The position numbers and the translations under genes are program-made. A stretch of 64,000 nucleotides of DNA, from NCBI GenBank assembly GCA_000827325.1, contig KN832881.1:1138616-1202615 (forward strand), in the 5' to 3' direction. Under the pieces are notes generated by a model that saw nothing but the letters and a program-made list of their open reading frames with translations, was not told where the DNA came from and did no database searches. Numbering within the stretch: position 1 is the first letter of the stretch; every line of letters begins with the position of its first letter. Shown here piece after piece: positions 22,532 through 32,093 of the stretch. Source of the stretch: Oidiodendron maius Zn. Its lineage: Eukaryota; Ascomycota; Leotiomycetes; Myxotrichaceae.

Positions 22532-22602
22532 ATCAGTCAACAAAACTTTCATATGCTTGAGGCCCTGATATCAGTCAACAGAACTTATATTGCCAATATA
22601 AC
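22529..22602 (+). repeat. Right copy of 57-bp direct repeat plus an extra partial copy
   Basis: The full right copy is 22546-22602. A further 21-base copy, TGATATCAGTCAACAAAACTT, stands directly before it at 22529-22549, so that core occurs three times in all (21127, 22529, 22568). Confidence 0.9.
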
Positions 22603-22611
22603 AAAAACTCC

Positions 22612-22671
22612 AGGATTAAACCCAGTAAACTGGGTCTAATCCTTTAGAAAATCCCCTCGGGGTAGGATTTT
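22612..22671. repeat. Two adjacent hairpins
   Basis: Hairpin 1 (22612-22643) has 14-base arms AGGATTAAACCCAG and CTGGGTCTAATCCT with one mismatch and a TAAA loop. Hairpin 2 (22648-22671) has arms AAAATCC and GGATTTT around CCTCGGGG. They follow the right repeat by ten bases and may mark an element end. Confidence 0.75.
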
Positions 22672-23431
22672 TAAAGCCTGTCGTCCACCACTGGAGTGCA
22701 CGCTTCACTCATTGCCTTTGTTTTCCCGGCCGGTCCGGGGGTTGTTTGCTTGCATGTTTGTTGTGACTTTCTCTTTATTCTTAAATATATACATGCAACC
22801 GTAGGGAGGGAGGCTCGCTTATAAGCGAGCGAAATTAGGGGATGGCATTGTGTGTTTAATTTCTTTAGGCTTATTGGAGATTTTATAGGCTTGGTATAAG
22901 GTTCAATTTCCAATTGAGGAAAACGGAATTTATACTATTCCTATTTTGTAGGATCTAGGGAAGGTTGAGAAGGGCATACTAGCGAATATATTGTTGTTAT
23001 TTCGCTTGTCCTAATAATGTACTGTAATCTCAATATACTGTTTGCTTTTCGCATGGTCCTGGTCTATGGCCTGACATTTTCAAATGCTGAAAATAGACTG
23101 AGAAAACGAAAAGTTTCGCCAAGGATGATGCAAATGTAGAGATAAGGCATATTCTCGAAACCGGAGAGGATTTGAACATCAGTCAAATTAACTCGGAACT
23201 ACACAATGGCTGTCACAAGGTTGAAGGGGCTATTTTCAGCATGTAAAGCAGGTGGTTTATGAGCAAGTCACTTCACTCTACATACGGGCTTTCTGACGCT
23301 GCAAAAAAATACAACTTTGGAGCAACGGTTCATTGTTATTCATCACTGGAATACACACAAACACGTGGTCTCTGACTGCCAACCCGCATACAAGACCGGC
23401 TAAAACGGGAACAGTTCTGCGCCTACTTTGC
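22672..23431. other. Intergenic with further palindromes
   Basis: Contains a perfect 18-base palindrome GCTCGCTTATAAGCGAGC at 22813-22830 and a small hairpin near 23082. No gene was recognised; base composition is patchy and AT-rich around 22840-23040. Confidence 0.5.
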
Positions 23432-23929
23432 TCACAGGCCGGCCCCTAAGTAATCGGATTTGCCGACCTCCACACCCTCTTTTCTCAAAAGCGCGTACAC
23501 CATGGAAAGGTGGAAGAAGAAGTTGGGGATGCTGAATTCGAAAGTGTACTGCTTCCCATTTAGGGGAATGCTAACACCATTCCGCTTGATCGTCCTGACC
23601 TCCTGGCCTTCCTTGCCTTCAAATGATTCCGGCTTCACTGTCTCCAAGAAGGCAATAGTCTTGGTGATACGCTCTTGCAGCTCGAGGAAGGTCTTCTCCT
23701 TGTCCTCCATCACGGGGTTCTCCAACCCGCCAACACGCACAGCCTGGAACTTAGCGCTGTCACAGGCAGATTGAACTTGGAAGGTGAAGGGTAACATGTC
23801 TGCAATCAGACGAGATTCCACCAGCGTGGTTTCTTTACCGGACGCCTGGCCTTTCTCAAGGAGCTTCTTCAGGACCTGGAGGTTCCTGATGAAGAGCGGA
23901 ATGCTTACTTCATAGAGGGTGAAAGGCAT
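23432..23929 (-). CDS. DUF1993 domain protein
   Basis: A 165-residue protein. The sequence from MPFTLYEVSIPLFIRNLQVL through ESRLIADMLPFTFQVQSACD, ITKTIAFLETVKPE and the C-terminal FEFSIPNFFFHLSMVYALLR matches the DUF1993 family, small helical proteins found in bacteria and fungi and related in fold to DinB-like four-helix bundles; their biochemical role is unknown. I chose the start at 23929 because family proteins begin at this point. An in-frame ATG 162 bases upstream would add a leader with no family likeness. No intron is needed. Confidence 0.85.
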   Translation of the reverse strand: MPFTLYEVSIPLFIRNLQVLKKLLEKGQASGKETTLVESRLIADMLPFTFQVQSACDSAKFQAVRVGGLENPVMEDKEKTFLELQERITKTIAFLETVKPESFEGKEGQEVRTIKRNGVSIPLNGKQYTFEFSIPNFFFHLSMVYALLRKEGVEVGKSDYLGAGL

Positions 23930-25883
23930 TTTGAGAGTGGCAGAATCGATCGATTGACTGAATAAATGGACAGGAAGTTCCGATTTTCTTTGGATAGGGT
24001 TGAAGTGAAGAGAGGGAAAACAACAGCCTTGCACAGGGAAACTTCCAACGCGGCTATTTATACTTGCTGCAAGCCGGTTCGTCATCGGCAAGATCAGGCC
24101 AGTTTTCCAGTTTGATTTGTAATTGTACGAGGCTGGTGCGGGATCCTTCCCTCACCGCTCTCGAGCTGCAGGTGTCACTGCAAAAGGGACCCATTGGATA
24201 TATTGCACAACAGTGTGTGTGTACGCAATCACGCTCTTGTGTCTTGAAATGAAGGTTGCTTGATAATACACTGTAGTAAATGATTACAAACCTAAGCCGA
24301 CAGCTTGCATCTTGGGGGGCGGCATCGTGCGAGCCGAGGGTGCTGCGCCAGCGGCTGTTACCTGGTAGTATAGAGCTGTAGGCTTTAAAGACTAAGTGAG
24401 ACAACGGAAAGAACAGAAAGAGAAGAAGAGGGAGGTGCAGATGAAGTAAGAGGATATATATATATATATATATGCACTAATCTATGGCGTGATTCTTGCA
24501 CCATAGCAGAGCACGCCAAGGTACGGAACTGCGGCCTGCGCGCTGACTGAAAAGGACCAGGCCGCCAGCAAAGTAACCACTCTTTTTATACAGAACCTAC
24601 CGAGCGATCCGACAAGGTCATTAGGCTGAAGTAAGAGAGTTGTGTCAGGTGCAGGGTTTCACCGGTGTGGTTAAGCCAAACCAGAGGAGACAGGGCATCG
24701 GAAGATTTAATGACGGGGGCATTGGACTAGGCAATGGATAAGAATGTGGTTCCACAGCTGAGCAAGGTATATGGGACGTACCGCTCATCGGCATGGAAAT
24801 ATAGCAGGCCGGCCCCTGGATACAGCCTTTTCACTTCCCATAGATCTGGCGTACGAGGCCCAGGCCAATAAAGTGACAGATATTTCTGTATTGCGTGTAA
24901 TTCTTCGATGAAGATGGTTCTTGTGATTAGACTGAGCCTGAGCCATGCTCTGTGCAGTCCTGGACTGTTATTCAAGGGTTTCTCTCCCAACCGGGATCGC
25001 CGGAGTCATTCTGCAGGTTCGGGGAACAAAGGCGGGCTTTAAAGAGGTTGGCTAAGAGTGGGGTCACACTGCTATCAGAACAACAGAGAACCTCGTCGAG
25101 TAGCCAGGCCCTAGCTGGAGTAGTCGATGATAGGGACGAGGGTTGAAAAGAAGGACGTGGAGAAGGGACGGCATCCGGGTAGACATATCTACTTGGAACC
25201 TAGACGGCTAGTCAGGATAATAATGGCATGACATGGCATCTCTCGTGTCTACTGCATCGTAAGCACTGCTAGAGATAACGTTGCCGTTGTGGCTGAATGG
25301 AAGCGATACATCTGCCGTTTCGTCCCCACGCAAGATAAGTAAGAATCACGTGTGGCCGTCATCAGTGGAGTCCTCCGGTGTGAGACCTTGTGAGACGACA
25401 TCTCTAATATCTTCAAGCTTTCGATCTTTCAGGTAGACATCGCCAATTCTACACCGCGCGATCACGACATGCACGCCAAGGGCCTTTGCTATCCGGCCGG
25501 CATTGTGGCCATGTTACGCCCGCCCTTGCCCGCAGGGCGCCAGACGATCACTGGTCGGGTGCCTGGGTCCAGGACCAGATACCACACTGGTCCTTGCGTG
25601 CGGAGTCCGTCCAAGTGTGCGTGAACTTCCTCATCAAGTAAAAAGCGTCGTGCATCAGTGCAGGATCCTTATCACCGGCCATGCAGCGAGGACACGCTAC
25701 TGTCCGTACGGCCTTTGGTGAGGAGCTGTCGGCGCCGTTGCGGAAGTGTCATTTAATCACAGGCAGGGCAGCCCTTGCTGATCTACCGTACAAGCTTTTC
25801 GAAGCTCTTTGTCGTTGATTTCCCCTCTTTTCCTCCTTCTCCCACTTTCTCTTCTCGTTTTCATACCGTGCAATCCTTCAAAA
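23930..25883. other. Two-kilobase interval without a recognised gene
   Basis: Holds the DUF1993 promoter, an (AT)n microsatellite at 24454-24473 and the gamma-glutamyltransferase promoter. Short ORFs occur, for example 24727-24990 on the minus strand, but none shows a family or a partner exon. Confidence 0.5.
24454..24473. repeat. (AT)n microsatellite
   Basis: About ten AT units in the upstream region of the DUF1993 gene. Confidence 0.9.
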
Positions 25884-27704
25884 ATGCTATTTTCTCAAGC
25901 TCTCCTCAGCCTCGGGCTCTGTGCCGGCGCCTGGGCAGCTGCGGAGCGACCACAGCAACCCGATAAGCTGGGCGCAGTAGCGTCCGAGAGCTCAATCTGC
26001 TCCAATATTGGGATTGACGTCTTGAAAGAGGGAGGGAATGCTGCCGATGCGGTATATTGCCCTACCCGAAGCCAATTGACCGACGCTAACTTATGTGCAG
26101 CTTGTAGCGACCAAATTATGTGTCGGCGTCATTGGAATGTACCACTCTGGAATTGGCGGAGGAGGATTCATGCTTGTTCGATCTAGCTCTGGCAAATATG
26201 AGTTCGTCGACTTTAGAGAAATGGCGCCGGCTGCGGCCTTCGAGGACATGTACTCGCCTCCCCTCTCAAATGCAAACTACTCCTTATATGGAGGTCTTGC
26301 GAGTGGTGTGCCCGGCGAGCTGCGGGGATTGGAGTATCTGCACAAGAACTATGGCTTGTTACCATGGAAGCAGCTCGTGGAGCCGTCCATCAAACTGGCA
26401 CGATACGGCTTCAAAGTGACAGAGGATCTGGTCCGCTACATGGCGTCGGCCACTGCCGGGACATATGACTTTCTTACATATGACGAGACTTGGGCAATTG
26501 ACTTCGCACCCAATGGAACGCTACTCGGACTGGGGGATACTATAACCAGGAAGCGTTATGCGAACACGCTTGAAAGCATTGCGGAATATGGCCCCGATGC
26601 TTTCTACTATGGAGCTATTGCGAATGCCACCATCACAGCATTGCAGAAGTCGAATGGAACGATGACGCTTGATGATTTGGCCAACTACACTGTCCTGATC
26701 CGAGAGCCATCATCCATTACCTACAGAGGGTATAAAATCCATGGTGGGACTGCACCGTCCAGTGGAGCGGTTGTGTTGAGCACCATGAAGATCATAGAAG
26801 GCTACGACATGTCGTCGCCATCACAATTGAACCTTTCGACACATTATTTGGACGAAGGGATTCGATTTGCTTATGGACAGCGAACCTTGCTCGGGGACCC
26901 AACATTCCTCCCCAACCTTACTACATATCAAGAGCGAATGGTCTCGGAAAAAACTGCCCAAGAGGTCAGAAGCAAAATCGAGAAATATCATACTTTAAAT
27001 GTTTCAGCCTACGACCCGTCTGGATACGGCATTCTAACAGACGATGGAACATCGGCTCTTGTTGCCGCTGACTGGACTGGGCTTACCATCGCCATGACAA
27101 GCACCATCAACACACTCTTCGGAAGCCAGCTAATGGTCCCAGAGACCGGTGTGATCATGAACAACGAGATGAATGGTATGTTACTTGCGCAAACATCCCA
27201 ATAGAAACCTAAATAACACCCTCTCCTTTAGACTTCAGCATTCCCAACACCACCAACGCCTTTGGCTACTCTCCCGCCCCAGCGAATTTCGTCAAGCCTC
27301 ACGCGCGTCCCCTGTCATCCATCTCCCCGACCATCGTCGAGCTTCCCACAGGCGAGGTATACGTCTCGCACGCCTCAGCCGGCGGCTCGCACATCATCAC
27401 CGAAGTGATCCAGCATCTCTGGCACGTCCTCGACCAGGGGTTGAACTCTGCAGAATCTCTCGCGCAACCACGCTTGCACGACCAGCTGGAGCCCAACATC
27501 GTGACCTTCGAGTGGGGCAGCGAGCTGTTCGGCGTTAAGGGGTATGATAATTCGACGGTGGCGTATCTGAAGGGCGACGGCGCGAACGTCGGATGGCTTG
27601 CGCCGGGGAGCACGACAGCGCAGGCGATAAGGAGGCTGCCTAACGGCACTTTCGAGGCGGCAGGTGAGCCGAGGCAGCTTAATAGTGGGGGTTTTGCTAT
27701 TTGA
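25884..27704 (+). CDS. Gamma-glutamyltransferase (secreted/membrane type)
   Basis: Breaks the gamma-glutamyl bond of glutathione and moves the glutamyl group to water or amino acids; a precursor cleaves itself before a catalytic Thr. Exons 25884-26051, 26101-27175, 27232-27704 give 571 residues. A signal peptide (MLFSQALLSLGLCAGAWA) begins it. Large-subunit signatures are GGNAADA, GIGGGGFMLV, FVDFREMAP and the ASGVPGELRGLEYLH block; several N-x-S/T sites suggest glycosylation. The expected nucleophile is Thr373 in DDGTSAL. Small-subunit motifs are TSTINTLFGSQL, GVIMNNEMNDFS, LSSISPTIVE and AGGSHIIT. Odd: the His that follows Thr-x in yeast and human enzymes (T-A-H) is Ala here, and the residue before Gly-Thr is Asp. 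It may be a diverged paralogue with altered activity; the frame itself is whole. Confidence 0.92.
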
Positions 27705-28189
27705 CAATGTGACCTCCTGGGCGGACATATATATATTCTAATATATGGGAGACTAAGTAGATATATGAGGTTGAAAATCTTATTATAACATAATCTACCA
27801 AAATATTGTTGTCTTCCCTGTCCTTAGAGTATCATTTCTAAATTATTTAAGGGGAATATTGACGGGGCAGAGGCATGTATATGTAATAGATCGGTTGTAG
27901 AGGATGTTTGGTAGATAAAGAGATATTCCTTGCCCTATGTACGCGAGCAGTTACGGCACATGTGAATCATCACACAACTCAATTAGAAGGAATTAGACGT
28001 TTTTATTAACATCTCTCCATATCCCAGAGTAGACGATGGCAGCGGGCCAATATGTATCTCTATTATAGGAGAACGCTTCATGGCGACATCGTCGTACCTC
28101 ATCGGGTTTGTTCAACTCCGTGAAACGTGTAGAGCAAAATGGCGGGAGAGGAAACAAATAAAATGTAATGCACACCATATCACAACTCT
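27705..28189. other. Intergenic between convergent genes, AT-rich
   Basis: Convergent 3' flanks of the transferase and glucanosyltransferase genes. Bases 27725-27860 are rich in ATATAT words. No gene was seen. Confidence 0.5.
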
Positions 28190-29961
28190 TCAAAGTAGGA
28201 AGGTTCCAGCGCCCGACAGGAACACAGTCACGATATAGCCAGTCCAGAACCACGAACCGGTGTTCAACGATGCGTGCATGGACAAACCATCGTTCTTCTT
28301 GCTGCTAGTGGTGGACCCACTGCTGCTAGCATTGTCAATGGAACCACCGTTTCCTCCGGTAGCAGCCGCGGCGGTGGCCGAGGAGATGACGCTGGAGCAA
28401 GTCGAGGCGAGACCCGCTGCCTTAACAACAGTTGCATTTCCGCTAAAGTCGCAGGCAAAGCTTTGGTTCTTGTTCTCGATATAGAATTGGGTAAAAGCAT
28501 AGGAGAGTTTATCCTGAGAGTTGCAGCCGAGATACGCGCCGTATTGTCCTTTGCTAGTGTCCTTGCCAACCTGCCGGCATGCTGAGGCAGATTTGCTGCA
28601 AACGTAGTTGAAGAGGTCACCGATAGCCTCACCGCTGAGGTTGGGCTTGGCCACGCAGGTCAGGGTGCTGGACATGCAGTCGCAGACGCTCTTGTCAGGG
28701 GTCGGGGGAAGACCGGTAGGGGCAACTTGCCAGTCGGAGGCAACGGTGGGGCAGGACTGCATGGCACTGTTGGTGGGAGTATACTTGGCGGAGTTCACAG
28801 AGGATGGGCTGACGGCATGGATCTGGGAGGAGAAAGCGGCAAAATCCTTGAGCTTGCTGACCTTGTTGTCGGTCACGGAGACGAGACCATAGTCGTTAGT
28901 TTCCTGGAAGTACTCGTACACAATGCCTCCGGAGAAGACCTTCGACATATCGGGACCGTAGAGAACTGGGACCTCGGAGAAGTCACGGCCCGCCGCGCCG
29001 CTAGCTGCCCCAGCATTGCAGCCATACTCTGCGAAGAAGACCGGGACGTTGTATGTGGAGAACTCCTCAGTGTGGTTTTGGTAGCCGGATGTCACGTAGT
29101 CGGAGGGATCGCACCAGGAGTAGATGTTGTATCCCCAGAAATCAATGCCGTCAGCAGCATTACCGCAGTTGAAGTAAGCTGCAACACTAGCACGGACACC
29201 GGCGTCGTCGTCAGCAGCGTACCCAACACCTGTGGTGTAGCCCTTGGACTTAATATAGGCCTTCGTGTCTCGGACCGCCGCTTTCACGAAGGCGGAGGCT
29301 GGAGTATAAGAAGCGTTGTTTGTCACCTCGTTGCCGGCGAAGAAGCCAATGACATTGGTGTACTTGGCAAGGGAGTCTACCACATCAGTGTACCTGCTAA
29401 AGAGATTCAAGTCCCACTCAGGGTTTGCTCGGTCAATGGACTGGTTTGGCTGTGCCAGATCGCTGATGACATAGATACCGGCGTTAGCCAGTAAGTTCAT
29501 GCACGCATCGTGGTCCTGCGTCGGGTCAATGTTGTAGGTTCGGATGACATTGGCACCCAGCTGCTGGAGGTAAAGCACATCACGCTGGCAAGCCGACTCG
29601 TCGGCGAGGGGGTCATTGTATTGAGCTATATCACGTGTTAGTGATTCTCAATCGCAATCACCACCATTCGTCCAAGCATAATAAAGGCGAGAAAGGTCCC
29701 ACCACTCAAGTTGCTGGCCCCGGACGTTGGTCCACCTCCCTGCTGGTAGGCAACGCCTTTGATAAAGAATTGCGTTCCGTTGGTCTTGTAGAAGAATTTT
29801 GAGCCCTGCAGGCAGAGGACCTGTGTTAGCGGAGGTGGAGGAAGAAGATCTCAACGAGATCTCACATGGATAATGACAGGATCAATGGCGGCTGACGCGC
29901 TGTAGATGAGAAGCGTGACCGCGGACAGCAAGGAAATTGGGCGAGTGACGGCGCCCAGCAT
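28190..29961 (-). CDS. GPI-anchored beta-1,3-glucanosyltransferase (GH72 with X8/CBM43)
   Basis: Cell-wall enzyme of the Gas/Gel family: cuts beta-1,3-glucan chains and joins them, lengthening wall glucan at the plasma membrane. Exons 29961-29866, 29805-29703, 29625-28190 give 544 residues. A signal peptide (LLSAVTLLIYSASA) precedes the GH72 domain; acid/base Glu is about residue 166 in GFFAGNEVTN and the nucleophile about 266 in FFAEYGCNAG, the usual spacing of 100. A Cys-rich X8 (CBM43) module follows (CDCMSSTLTCV ... SFACDFSGN), then a Ser/Gly-rich stretch and a C-terminal hydrophobic tail for GPI attachment. The X8 module places it with Gas1/Gel4-type rather than Gel1-type proteins. A tetranucleotide tract sits about 100 bases upstream of the start. 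Confidence 0.93.
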
Positions 29962-32093
29962 GGTGGGCAATGTAGATCTAACAAGGTCGAACTGAATGAG
30001 AGTCGAGAAGAGGAGAATTACAAGAGGAGGGTTGATAGAGAGTGCGGCGTCCTCGTCTGGGACGGGAAGGAAGGAAGGAAGGAATGAATGAATGAATGAA
30101 TGAAACAGTGAATAATGTATGGGCGACTGAGTGTGGACAAATGGAGTATAAATCGATTCTCCTTCTGATTGATTGATAGGAAAAGCAAGAGACTGGGATC
30201 TGGAGCTGGGGTAGGGGGGATCCGGGGCGCAGCAGCCGCAGTTCGGTATTTCCATGCCACTCGTACTCTCTACCCTCTTTCGCTTTGAGCCCGCACGTAA
30301 CACCCAAAGTACAGGATACTCTCGGCCGCTGGTGCTCCCGGCTCATGATGCAGCGTAGGCTTGTTCCTCCTTGAAACCCTGAAAGCTGTCTGCTCCTCGT
30401 CTTTTCACAATGTCTACTGTACCTGTGCCTGACCATCGATCAGCCTGAAAGAGAGCCTTCGCTCTACCTCCTTGCTCTGCTGGATATGGCTGCTTTGCAA
30501 TCAGAATATCTGCGTGGTCTTCCTGCCAAGCGCGTATAGTTTTGCCAATACTCGTACCGAGTGGGGGCATTTGAACCCCTTTTGCTTGGCTGCTGTGCCT
30601 TCTTCTATCGTTGCCGAAGGAGTGCAGCCAGTCTTGAAGTTCATCGGCGTAGAGCAAAAAGTATGTGATGCGAACTGTACTGCCTATGTGCTCTATACAA
30701 GATTGGTCAGGAGGGCATGGCATAGTTGTCTTCATTGCCGCACCTGGGTATATTTGTGGCCTCCACGGGTAGGATACGAGAGAGTGGCCATGCCAAGGCA
30801 AATTCGACACAATCTACTCCGTAGATGAGAGGACTCTTGGCGGCCAAGACCATCGTGCGCACGCGCACTCCTATATCCTCTAGTCGCAGGGTTGCTCATC
30901 TTTTCCAATTGAACCCCTCTAGTCCTGGCATTGGCGACATGTCTGTCTCAAACCACATTGGTTCGGTGGTGTCCAGAGGAGAGATGCCCCTCAAACCCAG
31001 AGCATGGGAGTAAAATCGAACAATGGACGAGGATTAAGTGCAATATAGCCATAGATTTCAGTATCCCGTACTCACACGGTGCTTTCCTGCGGCGTATCTA
31101 TGGTTTGTCTTCGTGTTACGGCGCAAGAATCAAACACGTGAACTCTGGCCCCTAATCGTATTACATAAGCATATATTCAACAACAACTTCACCTCATGGA
31201 ACGATTACACTCTCCTCTCTCTCAAAGCCTCTAGTGGTGGCCCAACCCCGCGTATACTGTTTTCATTTATGTAAGCAGCCTCTCTTGTACACATATGGTG
31301 GCTTCAATTCCTGTAAGCCAGATTGTAAGAGGGTAGAGCAAAATGCAGTCAAGTGCGACTGAAGTCTGAGAATTTGAATGGATGCATTAAATTTGAGAAC
31401 ATCAACTCGGTCACAACTGTCTGTGAACATGCTTGAATCTTGTAGAGTACTACGAGTATTCACAGCAATATGTCTTTCCCATTATATCCGTGCATTGAAG
31501 CGTTATATGGTATGGAATGGTCAACGTCATTCATTGTTTGGATGACCAGACTTGCCTCCTGTCGAGATGGCAGGAGATTTATACAATGTTCTAAATTTTA
31601 CTACTGTCCAGATAAGTATGGCATATTATACCCTGGACACGGCATATTCTGTAAAATAGTCATCGTGATGAAGGATTGTTTACCTTTTCCTGAGTTCGGG
31701 CAGGATAGAGATGTGAAGCCTGCTACGCTTCATTTGATTGGCCCTAAACTTACCAACCTCTCCCTTTTCACGTCGTGCGCTGCCATTGGCCCAAATATGC
31801 TGTCTCTGGATTCAGGTACGGAAAACTCCCTAAGCGAGGATTTCGATGAAGTGAATAGGAGTGGAGTTCTAAATATCTCGCACATATGGGACTGGAAGGT
31901 AAAATTTTCAACTCTTCACCTCGCTACTTTACATCTACACCACATTAACAATCACACAATCGCACAATCACACATTCATACAGTCAAGCACCTTTCTCAA
32001 CACATTCACACTCTACCCTCTCTTGTCCATCTTCTCTTGCCAGTCGTCTTCACGAACTGAATACCCTCTTCAATCTAGCTCCTGCTCGTCAAA
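29962..32093. other. Divergent promoter interval, glucanosyltransferase / HTH-like protein
   Basis: Two kilobases upstream of both genes. It carries the GGAA/AATG tract at 30064-30103 and a CACA-rich leader near 31930-32040. ORFs of up to 155 codons (for example on the minus strand at 30343-30810) show no family and are not called. Confidence 0.5.
30064..30103. repeat. (GGAA)n-(AATG)n compound microsatellite
   Basis: About five GGAA units run directly into about five AATG units in the promoter or leader of the GH72 gene. Confidence 0.9.

Noticed and set aside
22612-22671. Helitron 3' end
   Set aside because: Hairpins are present, but no CTRR terminus after them, no 5' TC end and no Rep/helicase sequence were found.
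23160-23185. B-box-like GTTCAAATCC on the minus strand
   Set aside because: No tRNA cloverleaf forms with the flanking bases.
24727-24990. Minus-strand ORF of 87 codons with DERYVPYTLL
   Set aside because: The fragment looked protein-like but no exon extends it and no family could be named.
29851-30436. Longer minus-strand frames upstream of the GH72 start
   Set aside because: They run through the GGAA/AATG microsatellite and would bury the clear signal peptide that begins at 29961.
30560-30600. Possible tRNA T-arm (GGGGTTCAAATGCCC on the minus strand)
   Set aside because: The B-box word is imperfect and no acceptor, D or anticodon arm can be folded around it.
30343-30810. Minus-strand ORF of 155 codons
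   Set aside because: No recognisable motif, signal or splice partners in a promoter interval.
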